Positions 1 through 7,968 of a stretch of 26,856 nucleotides of DNA are shown one piece after another (within the stretch, counting starts at the first letter, position 1; each line of letters begins with the position of its first letter). Source of the DNA: Bacteroidales bacterium UBA3389 (lineage in GTDB: Bacteria > Bacteroidota > Bacteroidia > Bacteroidales > P3); NCBI GenBank assembly GCA_002358835.1, contig DEPP01000002.1, positions 13,781-40,636 on the forward strand, in the 5' to 3' direction. A model generated the notes under the pieces. The model searched no databases and was not told the origin of the DNA. It saw nothing but the letters and a program-made list of their open reading frames with translations. The position numbers were made by a program, and so were the translations under genes.

Positions 1-610
1 AGTCTTCCAAAGGCAGATACCAATGTTTGGTTTCTCTCAATTCGGGTTCTGCTCCAGAGAGTGTTGATTTCGGATTAATCAAGTCTGTTGCCGACAAAGA
101 AGTTCCACAAGCCTCGCATTGGTCTCCGTAAGCCTTTTCATTGCCACAGTGAGGGCATTTTCCGATTATGTATCTGTCGGCAAGGAATGCTTGAGCCTCC
201 GGATCGTAATATTGTTTGCTTGTCTGCTCTACAAATTTACCGTTATCGTATAGGCGTTTGAAGAAATCCGATGCTGTTTCTGCATGTTGTTTGCTTGTGG
301 TGCGTGAATACACATCAAAAGAAATTCCGAATTCTTCGAAGGATTGCTTGATTATATTGTGGTATCTGTCTACTATGTCTTGAGATGTAACTCCTTCTTT
401 GCGGGCTTTGATTGTTATAGGCACACCATGCTCATCGCTTCCGCCAATTAACACAACTTCTTCTCCCATAGAACGCAAATAACGTGCGTAAATATCCGCA
501 GGAACGTAAACTCCCGCCAAATGACCTATGTGAACAGGTCCGTTAGCATAAGGTAAGGCTGTCGTAATTGTATAACGCTCAAACCTCTTATCTGATTCCA
601 AGTACTTCAT
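1..610 (-). CDS. metG: Methionyl-tRNA synthetase, N-terminal part (cut by window edge)
   Basis: Charges tRNA-Met with methionine in the cytoplasm, for initiation and elongation. Only the first 203 codons are present; the gene continues to the left. The class I signature HIGH is at residues 27-30, in the context PYANGPVHIGHLAGVYVPAD, and the GGSDEHG segment follows at 57-63. A zinc knuckle of the CPHC...CEAC type (Cys152, 155, 165, 168) marks the connective-peptide insertion of MetG1-like enzymes. The KMSKS loop and anticodon-binding domain lie outside the window. The start at 610 (MKYLESDKRFERYTITTALP) places the HIGH motif at the usual distance from the N-terminus. A candidate -7 box lies 27 bases upstream. 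The gene follows hutH on the same strand but is separated from it by a strong terminator and a repeat array, so it is probably transcribed on its own. Confidence 0.96.
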   Translation of the reverse strand, partial: MKYLESDKRFERYTITTALPYANGPVHIGHLAGVYVPADIYARYLRSMGEEVVLIGGSDEHGVPITIKARKEGVTSQDIVDRYHNIIKQSFEEFGISFDVYSRTTSKQHAETASDFFKRLYDNGKFVEQTSKQYYDPEAQAFLADRYIIGKCPHCGNEKAYGDQCEACGTSLSATDLINPKSTLSGAEPELRETKHWYLPLED

Positions 611-636
611 TCTTCGTCTTATTATACTTAATTTTG

Positions 637-644
637 CAAAGATA
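637..644 (-). promoter_or_regulatory. Candidate -7 box of the metG promoter
   Basis: On the minus strand this reads TATCTTTG, a perfect match to the Bacteroidota -7 consensus TAnnTTTG, and lies 27 bases before the metG start codon. No clear TTTG -33 box is visible at the expected 19-21 base spacing, so the assignment rests on the -7 box and its position. Confidence 0.6.
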
Positions 645-692
645 CGAAAAAAAACATAGTTGTTATAATACTGTTTAAGATTATGAATCAGG

Positions 693-797
693 CAGTCTTT
701 ATTTCGTCTTCCTGAATCTTGATTTTAATTTTCTAAAACCAAGTTTCAGGAAATTGAATTCAAGTTTTATTTTAGCGAATTCAAGTTTAGGAAAATC
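693..797. repeat. 21-base-register repeat array (locus 1, beyond the hutH 3' end)
   Basis: Five 12-base cores start at 693, 714, 735, 756 and 777, exactly 21 bases apart: CAGTCTTTATTT (degenerate), GAATCTTGATTT, AAAACCAAGTTT, GAATTCAAGTTT, GAATTCAAGTTT. The 9-base linkers between them are CGTCTTCCT, TAATTTTCT, CAGGAAATT and TATTTTAGC. The second and third cores are in opposite orientation and form an 11-bp stem with one mismatch (711-721 with 740-750). The array lies between the hutH terminator and the metG promoter. It belongs to the same family as the arrays at 7969, 9720, 15352 and 21599. No coding role is apparent. Confidence 0.8.
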
Positions 798-800
798 AAC

Positions 801-848
801 TAAAAAAAATAAGCGTTCTCTCGCTTTGCTTTTGTTGCGAGAGAACGC
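801..848 (-). terminator. Intrinsic terminator of hutH
   Basis: A perfect 12-bp stem (GCGTTCTCTCGC at 813-824 with its complement at 837-848) closes a 12-base loop. On the minus strand it is followed by a T-rich run at 801-812. It starts 25 bases past the hutH stop codon. Confidence 0.9.
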
Positions 849-873
849 CTGTTTGTTAGTTTATTGTTTCGTC

Positions 874-2367
874 TTATTGAAGGCTTTGCAAGAATGCGAT
901 ACTCTTGTGCATCAATTCGTACATTACTTCGTCGTCTTGTACAAAGTTTACAGTCTTTCTGTATTCTTTTACAAAATTTTCGATTGTCTCAGATGACTTC
1001 AAGCCGGTTTTTTGCTTGCGGAAATCGAACGCTTGTGCGGCATTAAGCAACTCTATCGCCAATACTCTTTCTGTATTGTTCACTACTCTGTACAATTTCG
1101 TTGCTGCATTTGAACCGAATGAAACATGGTCTTCTTGTCCTTGAGAAGAGTCGATTGTATCTACTGATGCAGGAGTACAAAGTTGCTTTGACTGACTCAC
1201 AACTGAAGCTGCAGTGTATTGAGGTATCATAAAGCCTGAATTAACACCCGGTTTAGCAACCAAGAATGAAGGAAGATCTCTCTTAGCTCCTATCAATTGA
1301 TATGTTCTTCTTTCTGATATTGAACCCAATTCTGCAACTGCTATCGCCAAATAATCAAGGTTGATTGCCAATGGCTGTCCGTGGAAATTACCTGCTGATA
1401 TTACCATATCCAAATCAGGGAATACTGTTGGGTTATCGGTTGCTGAGTTGATTTCTGTTGTGATTACGTTTGCCACATGTTCGATTGCGTCTTTGCTTGC
1501 ACCATGAACTTGTGGTACACAACGGAATGAATATGGGTCTTGTACGTGTTGCTTGTGTTGTTTTATGATTTCGCTACCTTCTAACAATTCTCTGATATTA
1601 CGAGCTGTCTCAATTTGTCCCTTGTGAGGGCGAACCTGATGTACCGGATCGAAGAATGGCTCTATTCTTCCATCGAATGCTTCCAATGAAACTGCCATAA
1701 TCTTGTCTGCTAAGGCAGATAATTTTTGTGCTTTAATGATGCACCATACTGCAAAGGAACTCATGAATTGTGTTCCGTTCAATAAAGCCAAGCCTTCTTT
1801 GGATTGCAATTCTATTGGTTGCCAAGAGAATCTCTTATTCAATTCTTCTCCGCTTATTCTTTCACCTTTGTAATCTACAACTCCCAATCCCAATAGCGGA
1901 AGACACATATGTGCCAATGGAGCCAAGTCTCCTGATGCTCCAAGTGAGCCTTGTTGATAAACAACCGGGAAAATATCGTTGTTAAAGAACTCAATCAATC
2001 TTTCTACTGTTTGAAGTTGAACTCCTGAATTACCGTATGAAAGTGATTGAATCTTGTTTAGCAACATTATCTTCACAATTTCTTGCGGTACTTCCTCTCC
2101 TACTCCGCACGCATGGCTCATCACCAAATTCTTTTGCAACTGAGAAAGTTGTTCTTTGCTTATAGAGATGTTACACAATGAACCAAAACCGGTGGTAATT
2201 CCGTAAATCGGTTCCTTTTGTGTTTCCATTTTGTTATCCAAGTACTCTCTACATTTCAAGATTCTTGATTTGCTTTCTTCTGAAAGTTCGATTTTCAATC
2301 CTTTTTTCAAGATTTCATCTACTCTATCCAAAGTTAATAACTCCGGACTTATTTTATGTACTGCCAT
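874..2367 (-). CDS. hutH: Histidine ammonia-lyase
   Basis: Deaminates L-histidine to trans-urocanate and ammonia, the first step of histidine degradation, in the cytoplasm. The 497-residue length is normal for the aromatic amino acid lyase family. The Ala144-Ser145-Gly146 triad in GSLGASGDLAPLAHM cyclises to the electrophilic MIO cofactor. The active-site Tyr55 loop (YGITTGFG) and the conserved stretch around SSQGQEDHVSFGSNAA are present, so the enzyme looks intact. The start MAVHKISPELLTL at 2367 is preceded by a candidate -7 box at 2406-2413. No hutU, hutI or hutG/fold gene is nearby, so the rest of the pathway must be elsewhere or absent. A tyrosine ammonia-lyase or aminomutase specificity cannot be excluded from motifs alone, but the overall sequence reads as HutH. 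A strong terminator follows at 801-848. Confidence 0.95.
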   Translation of the reverse strand: MAVHKISPELLTLDRVDEILKKGLKIELSEESKSRILKCREYLDNKMETQKEPIYGITTGFGSLCNISISKEQLSQLQKNLVMSHACGVGEEVPQEIVKIMLLNKIQSLSYGNSGVQLQTVERLIEFFNNDIFPVVYQQGSLGASGDLAPLAHMCLPLLGLGVVDYKGERISGEELNKRFSWQPIELQSKEGLALLNGTQFMSSFAVWCIIKAQKLSALADKIMAVSLEAFDGRIEPFFDPVHQVRPHKGQIETARNIRELLEGSEIIKQHKQHVQDPYSFRCVPQVHGASKDAIEHVANVITTEINSATDNPTVFPDLDMVISAGNFHGQPLAINLDYLAIAVAELGSISERRTYQLIGAKRDLPSFLVAKPGVNSGFMIPQYTAASVVSQSKQLCTPASVDTIDSSQGQEDHVSFGSNAATKLYRVVNNTERVLAIELLNAAQAFDFRKQKTGLKSSETIENFVKEYRKTVNFVQDDEVMYELMHKSIAFLQSLQ

Positions 2368-2405
2368 ATCTTTGTTTTTTATTTGTTATTCTTGATTTCG
2401 ATTTG

Positions 2406-2413
2406 CAAATTTA
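2406..2413 (-). promoter_or_regulatory. Candidate -7 box of the hutH promoter
   Basis: Minus-strand TAAATTTG matches TAnnTTTG in the 55-base gap between ruvB and hutH. There is no obvious -33 TTTG at 19-21 bases, and the box starts only 10 bases beyond the ruvB stop codon. hutH may instead, or in addition, be read through from ruvB. Confidence 0.4.
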
Positions 2414-2422
2414 GCAATTTTT

Positions 2423-3448
2423 CTAAAATAATTCTTGCTGTCCGTTCTTTTGAAATAATTTTCCAAGATGACGATATGCCAATTCAGTTGCCTCTCTTCC
2501 CCTTGCTGTTCGCATTAAAAAGCCTTCTTGAATCAGAAAAGGTTCATAAACTTCTTCAATCGTGCCTGCATCTTCACCAACTGCCGTTGCAATGGTTGTA
2601 ATTCCCACAGGTCCGCCCTTAAACTTATCTATAATTGCTCCAAGTATGCGATTATCCATTTCATCTAAGCCATTCTTATCCACATTTAGAGCCTCCAACG
2701 CTTTCTTTGCAACACCTATCGTTATCTTACCATCTGCCAATATTTGGGCAAAGTCTCTTACTCGACGCAAAAGAAGATTCGCTATTCTCGGAGTTCCTCT
2801 GCTTCGACGGGCTATTTCAATCGCTGCATCATCATCAATTGGTGTTGCAAGGATTGCCGAAGAACGCTTTATAATATTTGATAATGTTTCGTGGTCATAG
2901 TACTGCAAACGGCAGGTTATTCCAAAACGTGAACGCAATGGGGCTGTCAGCAAACCGCTTCGAGTTGTTGCTCCGATAAGTGTAAAAGGGTTTAATCCGA
3001 TTTGAACACTCCGTGCATTAGGTCCGCTTTCTATCATAATATCTATTTTATAGTCTTCCATAGCTGAGTATAAGTATTCCTCAACTACAGGAGACAATCT
3101 GTGGATTTCATCGATAAATAGGACATCATTTGGTTCCAGATTGGTAAGTATTCCTGCTAATTCACCGGGTTTGTCCAACACCGGTCCGGATGTCATTTTT
3201 ACGCTGACGCCTAACTCATTTGCAATAATGTAACTTAGTGTTGTTTTTCCCAATCCCGGAGGTCCGTGAAGCAAAACATGATCCAATGCTTCTCCTCTTT
3301 CTTTGGCTGCACGCACAAATATCTTTAGGTTTTCCTTTATCTGATTTTGTCCTGCAAAACTATCAAAAGCTGAAGGTCTCAAAGCCTTTTCGTAATCACT
3401 TTCACTCTTTGACAACCGTTCTTTTGAGGGATTCAAGTTTTCGTTCAT
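2423..3448 (-). CDS. ruvB: Holliday junction branch migration helicase RuvB
   Basis: ATP-driven hexameric motor that, with RuvA, moves Holliday junctions during recombinational repair before RuvC cuts them. The 341 residues match the usual family length. The AAA+ core has Walker A GPPGLGKT (62-69), Walker B VLFIDEIH (Asp113, Glu114), the sensor 1/arginine-finger region GATTRSGLLTAPLRSRFG (about 158-175) and the sensor 2 motif RGTPRIANLLLRRVRD. A C-terminal winged-helix DNA-binding domain ends the protein (GGPVGITTIATAVGED...EPFLIQEGFLMRTARGR). The N-terminal 20 residues are variable, as is usual. ruvA is not adjacent. The gene shares its upstream region with the plus-strand stress-protein gene; the two candidate promoters face each other there. 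Confidence 0.97.
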   Translation of the reverse strand: MNENLNPSKERLSKSESDYEKALRPSAFDSFAGQNQIKENLKIFVRAAKERGEALDHVLLHGPPGLGKTTLSYIIANELGVSVKMTSGPVLDKPGELAGILTNLEPNDVLFIDEIHRLSPVVEEYLYSAMEDYKIDIMIESGPNARSVQIGLNPFTLIGATTRSGLLTAPLRSRFGITCRLQYYDHETLSNIIKRSSAILATPIDDDAAIEIARRSRGTPRIANLLLRRVRDFAQILADGKITIGVAKKALEALNVDKNGLDEMDNRILGAIIDKFKGGPVGITTIATAVGEDAGTIEEVYEPFLIQEGFLMRTARGREATELAYRHLGKLFQKNGQQELF

Positions 3449-3466
3449 TGATTTTTTCGCTTATTT

Positions 3467-3498
3467 TTTGGCGTAATGAATTTATTTTAGTATATTTG
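3467..3498 (+). promoter_or_regulatory. Promoter of the stress-protein operon
   Basis: TTTG (3467-3470), 20 bases, then TATATTTG (3491-3498): a full match in sequence and spacing to the Bacteroidota promoter. Transcription would start near 3505, giving a leader of about 80 bases before the start codon at 3585. Confidence 0.75.
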
Positions 3499-3505
3499 CT
3501 CCCTG

Positions 3506-3520
3506 AAAGGAGAATCCTTT
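3506..3520. promoter_or_regulatory. Inverted repeat between two facing promoters (possible operator)
   Basis: AAAGGA-GAA-TCCTTT, a perfect 6-bp inverted repeat with a 3-base centre. It lies 7 bases past the plus-strand -7 box and 9 bases from the minus-strand -7 box, almost midway between them. It could be an operator for a dimeric regulator or a short hairpin at the 5' ends of both transcripts. The arms are short, so chance is possible. Confidence 0.4.
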
Positions 3521-3529
3521 TTTCGGTTG

Positions 3530-3558
3530 CAAAGATAATAAAAAGAAATTTGCGACAA
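3530..3558 (-). promoter_or_regulatory. Candidate promoter of ruvB
   Basis: On the minus strand: TTG (3556-3558), 18 bases, TATCTTTG (3530-3537). The -7 box is perfect; the -33 box is minimal and the spacing one base short. Transcription would start near 3523 and run left, overlapping the start of the plus-strand transcript by roughly 20 bases. Confidence 0.6.
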
Positions 3559-3584
3559 TAGTGCGAACAAACAAAATTACAACC

Positions 3585-4403
3585 ATGGATACAATAGCTG
3601 TAGGAATAGATTTCTCGAAAGCGTCATTAGCAGCAATGAGATTGGCAAGCGATATAGCCGTAAGAGCAGAAGCAGATTTGTGCATAATCTGGGTAGAAAC
3701 TGCTGAAAGAGATATAAATGAAGCAATTGCCGATTTGGAAAAATATCAAAAAGAATTACAAACAAAGATTGCTCCAAACGAAGTAAGTTTCAAAGTTGTT
3801 CATGACAAAAAGGTTTACACAGCTCTTAATCACGCCGTAAAGGAGTGTGAAGCCGATTTGCTTGTAATAGGCACTCATGGCAATAGTGGCTTTGATGAAA
3901 ACTTTGCAGGTGCAAATACGTTCAAAACGATCACCACTTCATCTGCACCCGTTCTTGCAGTCAGAGAAGATTTTAACTTCGATAAACATTTGGAAAACTT
4001 AATAATGCCTATTGATTCGACGAGAGACACTCGCCAAAAGGTGCCTTGGACAATCGAATTCTCAAGAATGTTCCCTAATACAACTATTCACGTTTTGGGA
4101 ATCCACACAACGAAGAACAAAACCGTAAGAAGCGAAGTAGAAGGCTACGTTCACAGCGTGGAAAAGCTATTGGAAAAAGAACAAATCAGGTTTACGACAG
4201 CTTATATCGACGCAGAAAACACCACATTATCGACAATAGACTACGCAAACAGTGTTGATGCCGATCTTATTGTGATTATGACCGAACAAGAAAAAACTTT
4301 GAGCAATATTTTCTTGGGTCCGTATGCACAACAAATGATAAACCACTCACATGTCCCTGTATTAGCAGTTTCGGTTAAGCAAATAAACGGAGCAAGCAGA
4401 TAA
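3585..4403 (+). CDS. Tandem-domain universal stress protein (UspA family)
   Basis: Cytoplasmic protein of two UspA-type alpha/beta domains, usually linked to stress or starvation survival; no specific reaction can be assigned. Domain 1 (about residues 1-135) starts MDTIAVGIDFSKAS and carries an ATP-binding-like loop VIGTHGNSGFDENFAGANT followed by APVLAVRE. Domain 2 (about 145-272) has the same fold pattern (NLIMPIDST...VPVLAVSV), but its loop reads IVIMTEQEKTLSNIFLG and lacks the G-x2-G signature, so only the first half is likely to bind nucleotide. I chose ATG 3585 over the in-frame GTG at 3561 because family members begin directly with the first beta strand. It is the first gene of a run with the SPOR-like protein (2 bases downstream) and the dipeptidase, driven by the promoter at 3467-3498. 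Confidence 0.85.
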   Translation: MDTIAVGIDFSKASLAAMRLASDIAVRAEADLCIIWVETAERDINEAIADLEKYQKELQTKIAPNEVSFKVVHDKKVYTALNHAVKECEADLLVIGTHGNSGFDENFAGANTFKTITTSSAPVLAVREDFNFDKHLENLIMPIDSTRDTRQKVPWTIEFSRMFPNTTIHVLGIHTTKNKTVRSEVEGYVHSVEKLLEKEQIRFTTAYIDAENTTLSTIDYANSVDADLIVIMTEQEKTLSNIFLGPYAQQMINHSHVPVLAVSVKQINGASR

Positions 4404-4405
4404 TC

Positions 4406-4867
4406 ATGAATATGAAACCAAGATTTTGTTTTGTGTTATCGGTTTTGTGCATTTTGTTTTGCACAAAAGTCAACGCCCAAGTAAAGATCTTGGCTGACGG
4501 AAGATTGCAAACAATTTTAGAAAGACACATTGAGTACAACGAAATGTCTCGCTCGATACAAGGATATAGAGTAAGAGTGAATAGTTTTACGGGGGACAAT
4601 GCTAAAGCCAAAGCATTCGCACTCAAAAAAGACCTTCAAAGCAAATATCCTCAAATGAGAGTTTATGTAACCTTTGACGAGCCGAATTTCATCGTAAAAA
4701 TTGGTGATTTTCTAACTCGTTTGGACGCATTTGCACTTTATTCCGATTTACGCAAACAAGTAAACACCACACAGATAATCAGAGATTGGATTAACAATCC
4801 TGTAATTTCGGAAGAAGATCTCCACACTCCCGAATATGTGGAACAAGATCTCGAATCAGATTTCTAA
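4406..4867 (+). CDS. Small exported SPOR-domain-like protein
   Basis: 153-residue protein. Residues 1-24 are a Sec signal peptide (MNMKPRF, hydrophobic stretch, then KVNA-Q); there is no lipobox, so the mature protein should be periplasmic. Residues about 53-117 (YRVRVNSFTGDNAKAKAFALKKDLQSKYP... and VKIGDFLTRLDAFALYSDLRK) follow the SPOR pattern: beta strand, helix, two strands, helix. SPOR domains in other proteins bind denuded peptidoglycan, often at division sites. The C-terminal tail is acidic (SEEDLHTPEYVEQDLESDF). The start 2 bases after the upstream stop codon implies co-transcription. ATG 4412 is an alternative start and would change only two residues. SPOR membership is judged by pattern, not by a search. 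Confidence 0.75.
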   Translation: MNMKPRFCFVLSVLCILFCTKVNAQVKILADGRLQTILERHIEYNEMSRSIQGYRVRVNSFTGDNAKAKAFALKKDLQSKYPQMRVYVTFDEPNFIVKIGDFLTRLDAFALYSDLRKQVNTTQIIRDWINNPVISEEDLHTPEYVEQDLESDF

Positions 4868-4892
4868 ATAACAACAAAATATACATTAAAAC

Positions 4893-6263
4893 ATGGGTAT
4901 CAAAACTTACATAGAAGAGAACAAAGACAGATTTTTGGAAGAATTGTTTTCGTTGATACGAATCCCTTCCATATCTTCGATAGAAGCACACAAGCCAGAC
5001 ATGATTCGTTGTGCTGAAAGATGGAAAGAAATCATAATGGCTGCAGGAGCAGACAAGTGTGAAATAATGCCGACTGCAGGAAACCCTGTCGTTTATGCAG
5101 AAAAGATGGTTTCTGCCGACAAACCTACGATATTGATTTACGGGCACTATGACGTAATGCCTGTAGATCCTGTTGACTTATGGAAGACAGAACCGTTCGA
5201 ACCTGTAATCAAAGACGGACATATTTGGGCTCGTGGTGCTGATGACGACAAAGGACAATCGTTTATGCACGCAAAAGCATTCGAATATTTGAACAGCACA
5301 AACTCGCTTCCTTGCAATGTGAAATTTATGTTGGAAGGTGAAGAAGAAATCGGTTCTGTTAGCTTATACGATTTTTGTCGTGAGAACAAGGAACTTTTGA
5401 AGAGCGACATCATTCTTGTATCTGATACATCAATGTTGGCATCAGATGTTCCATCTATTACAACCGGTTTGAGAGGTTTGGGATATGTTGAAGTGAAAGT
5501 AACAGGTCCTAACAGAGATCTTCACTCAGGATTGTACGGAGGAGCAGTTGCAAATCCAATCAACATACTTTGTCAGATGATTGCAAAATTGACTGACGAG
5601 AACAACCACATCACCGTTCCCGGATTCTACGACAAAGTACTTGTTGTATCAGATGAGGAACGTGCATTGATGAATCAAGCTCCATTTAACGAAGAAGAAT
5701 ACAAACAAAGCCTTGATATAAAAGAACTACACGGAGAAAAAGGATATACAACATTAGAACGCACAGGTATCAGACCAAGCCTTGATTGTTGCGGTATTTG
5801 GGGTGGATACACAGGAGAGGGAGCTAAAACCGTTATTCCTTCAACCGCACATGCCAAGATTTCATTCCGTTTAGTTCCTGACCAAGATTTCGAAGTTGTA
5901 ACAGAACAATTCGCAGAGTATTTCAAGACTCTTGCTCCTGATTCAGTAAAAGTGGAAGTTACTCCTTTGCATGGTGGCTACGCTTACGTATGTCCAATCG
6001 ACATGCCTGCCTATCAAGCAGCCGAAGCGGCGTATAACAAAACTTATGGCAAACGTCCGATACCTTCACGTAGCGGTGGAAGTATTCCAATCATAGCAGG
6101 ATTTGAGAGAATCTTAGGAACAAAAGCTATTTTAATGGGATTCGGCTTGGGATCTGACGCAATACACTCACCAAACGAGAATTACCCACTTGAACAGTTC
6201 TTCAAAGGAATCGAAACCATTACTTACTTCTACGAGGAATTGGTTTTACGTTGCGGAAAATAA
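4893..6263 (+). CDS. M20-family dipeptidase (zinc peptidase)
   Basis: Cytoplasmic di-zinc peptidase of the M20/M25/M40 family, close to the carnosinase-like dipeptidases; it would hydrolyse dipeptides to amino acids. The metal-site motifs are in order: YGHYDVMPVD (His85, Asp87), RGADDDKGQ (bridging Asp118), MLEGEEEIGS (catalytic Glu in EGEEE, 148-152), SDTSM, and near the C-terminus GFGLGSDAIHSPNENY with the last metal-binding His. The dimerisation-domain His motif HSGLYGG is also present. The 456-residue length is typical and there is no signal peptide. The gene closes the stress-protein operon, 25 bases after the SPOR-like gene, and is followed by a terminator at 6292-6319. The exact substrate cannot be told from sequence. 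Confidence 0.93.
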   Translation: MGIKTYIEENKDRFLEELFSLIRIPSISSIEAHKPDMIRCAERWKEIIMAAGADKCEIMPTAGNPVVYAEKMVSADKPTILIYGHYDVMPVDPVDLWKTEPFEPVIKDGHIWARGADDDKGQSFMHAKAFEYLNSTNSLPCNVKFMLEGEEEIGSVSLYDFCRENKELLKSDIILVSDTSMLASDVPSITTGLRGLGYVEVKVTGPNRDLHSGLYGGAVANPINILCQMIAKLTDENNHITVPGFYDKVLVVSDEERALMNQAPFNEEEYKQSLDIKELHGEKGYTTLERTGIRPSLDCCGIWGGYTGEGAKTVIPSTAHAKISFRLVPDQDFEVVTEQFAEYFKTLAPDSVKVEVTPLHGGYAYVCPIDMPAYQAAEAAYNKTYGKRPIPSRSGGSIPIIAGFERILGTKAILMGFGLGSDAIHSPNENYPLEQFFKGIETITYFYEELVLRCGK

Positions 6264-6291
6264 GAACGAAAACACTAAAATCAAGATAAAA

Positions 6292-6319
6292 ACGCAGGCT
6301 TCTAAGGCTTGCGTTTTTT
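6292..6319 (+). terminator. Intrinsic terminator of the stress-protein/dipeptidase operon
   Basis: A 10-bp stem (ACGCAGGCTT 6292-6301 with AGGCTTGCGT 6305-6314, including two G-U pairs), a 3-base loop and a run of T to 6319. A lone repeat-type core, AAAATCAAGATA (6277-6288), sits just before it. Confidence 0.9.
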
Positions 6320-6337
6320 ATTTTCACAACTTTGTTG

Positions 6338-6345
6338 TATCTTTG
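6338..6345 (+). promoter_or_regulatory. Candidate -7 box of the sialidase promoter
   Basis: TATCTTTG is a perfect -7 box, 25 bases before the start codon at 6370 and 19 bases past the terminator T-run. The expected -33 box would fall in that T-run; only a T-stretch without the G is seen there. Confidence 0.6.
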
Positions 6346-6369
6346 CGAGCATTAAAACGATTAAATACA

Positions 6370-7929
6370 ATGAACAAAAAAATAAAAATCATTCCGAGCA
6401 TTCTGCTTCTTGCATTCCTATTTATAACAACAAATAATACAACAGCACAAGAAGCAAAGAAAGATATAATTCTAAGAATCAATATGCCTGCAAACTGCAA
6501 TGATCAACTCAACACAAGAGTAGCAGAGATTCATTTCAAGAGTAGCGAGCATTCTTTCTTAAAAACAATCGACATAAACAAAGAATACGCATACCAAGAC
6601 ACCATTTCATTATCCGAAGAGACCGAAGTAAACCTATGGGTTTATAATTACAGAGGATATGATGCAAAAATAAAACTCGGGAACAAAGAAGTCAAAGAAA
6701 TAAAAGCCATAAAAGCAAAATACATTGACGATATTATCAACATCGATCTTTACCCTGTTTCGGGCAATCGCCACAAATATCTTTTTTATTCGAGAGATTT
6801 GGAGAACAATAAGCCGTATCGAACCCCAGCCATAGCACAAACACCAAACGGAACGTTGCTTGCACTTAGCGACTACCGACCTTGTGGCAACGACATAGGA
6901 TATGGAGAAGTCGATATAAAGATACGCCGTTGTAAAGACCTTGAAACATGGAGTGAGGAAGAAACCGTAGCCGACGGAAAAGGCGAAAAAGGAGATTTGT
7001 TTTCCTATGGCTTTGGCGACGCAGCAATAGTTGCCGACAGGGAAAGCGAAGAGGTTTTGATAATGTGCGTAGCAGGCAAACAGACTTTTCAAACTGCTAC
7101 CCGCAATAAGCATAACCACATGGCAAGAATAAGAAGTCGCAACGGAGGTCTTCATTGGAGTGAACCGGAAGATGTAACCTCTATGTTTATGGACGTGAAA
7201 GGGAAATACGAACCAATACTACCGGAAGTCTATAGCATGTTTTTCGCCTCCGGAAGGATATTACAATCCAAGGTATTCAAGGCTAAAGGCAGTAAATACT
7301 ACAGACTGTATGCCGCATTGCTGACTAACAGCGCCGAAGGATATGTTGATTATGTTGTTTACTCAGATGACTTTGGAGAATCTTGGCATTTGCTTGGCGA
7401 AGGTTGCGTAAGAGGAGGAGATGAAGCCAAAATAGAAGAGCTAAGCAACGGAAACATAGTTATCAGTAGCAGAAAGCCTCATGGCAGATACTATAATATT
7501 TTCAGCTTTACTGATTTCACCTTGGCAAAAGGCGTTTGGAGCGAGGCGGTAAGCAGTGATAGAGTTGCAGGTGGAATAAGTGTCGGAGGCAATTCCTGCA
7601 ATGGCGAAATATTAAAAATAAACGCCATACGCACAAGCGACAACAAAGCCTGCGAACTTATGTTGCAATCACTGCCGACAGGAAACAATAGAACGGAAGT
7701 AAGTATTTTTTTCAAAGAACTTGACAACAATACAGCCTATACCCCAACTAAATTTGCAGAACATTGGGAGAAAGGAATGATTGTAAGCGATAGAGGCTCG
7801 GCTTACTCAACCATGATTTTACAAGACGATGGCAGAATCGGATTTCTTTACGAGGAAGAACCGAATGACTATTGCATTGTCTATATTTCTTTATCCATCG
7901 AAGAGATTACAAATGGCAAATACAAATAA
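6370..7929 (+). CDS. nanH: Secreted GH33 sialidase (exo-alpha-sialidase)
   Basis: Releases terminal sialic acid from glycoconjugates such as host mucins. Residues 1-26 form a Sec signal peptide (MNKKIKIIPS... ending TTAQ). Residues about 30-130 are an N-terminal beta-rich domain of the kind that precedes the propeller in Bacteroidales sialidases. The six-bladed propeller follows, with all hallmark residues: Arg151 in YRTPA (variant of the RIP motif), the acid/base Asp in the NDIGYGEVD region, Asp boxes SRNGGLHW (256-263) and SDDFGESW (332-339), the Glu of DEAKIEEL (351-358), Arg368 in SSRKP, Arg441, the nucleophile Tyr479 in GSAYS, and a Glu in LYEEE (494-498). An in-frame ORF reaches back to 6190, but that part overlaps the dipeptidase gene and the terminator; ATG 6370 with its signal peptide is the evident start. 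No sialic acid uptake or catabolism genes are adjacent. Confidence 0.9.
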   Translation: MNKKIKIIPSILLLAFLFITTNNTTAQEAKKDIILRINMPANCNDQLNTRVAEIHFKSSEHSFLKTIDINKEYAYQDTISLSEETEVNLWVYNYRGYDAKIKLGNKEVKEIKAIKAKYIDDIINIDLYPVSGNRHKYLFYSRDLENNKPYRTPAIAQTPNGTLLALSDYRPCGNDIGYGEVDIKIRRCKDLETWSEEETVADGKGEKGDLFSYGFGDAAIVADRESEEVLIMCVAGKQTFQTATRNKHNHMARIRSRNGGLHWSEPEDVTSMFMDVKGKYEPILPEVYSMFFASGRILQSKVFKAKGSKYYRLYAALLTNSAEGYVDYVVYSDDFGESWHLLGEGCVRGGDEAKIEELSNGNIVISSRKPHGRYYNIFSFTDFTLAKGVWSEAVSSDRVAGGISVGGNSCNGEILKINAIRTSDNKACELMLQSLPTGNNRTEVSIFFKELDNNTAYTPTKFAEHWEKGMIVSDRGSAYSTMILQDDGRIGFLYEEEPNDYCIVYISLSIEEITNGKYK

Positions 7930-7968
7930 AGCCACAAGGCATTTTTTCTTTCTTGAAAAGAGAAATCT

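Noticed and set aside
754..996. 80-codon plus-strand ORF through repeat array 1 and the hutH terminator
   Set aside because: It runs through a repeat array, a terminator hairpin and the antisense of hutH. It is an accident of stop-poor sequence.
3561..3584. GTG start adding eight residues to the stress protein
   Set aside because: UspA proteins begin with the first beta strand, which fits ATG 3585. The extra residues (MRTNKITT) look untranslated.
4791..5147. 118-codon minus-strand ORF
   Set aside because: It lies antisense to the SPOR-like and dipeptidase genes, has no recognisable domain, and is explained as a shadow of their coding frames.
6190..6369. 60-codon N-terminal extension of the sialidase
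   Set aside because: It would overlap the dipeptidase gene, a terminator and the promoter, and would hide the signal peptide that begins at 6370.
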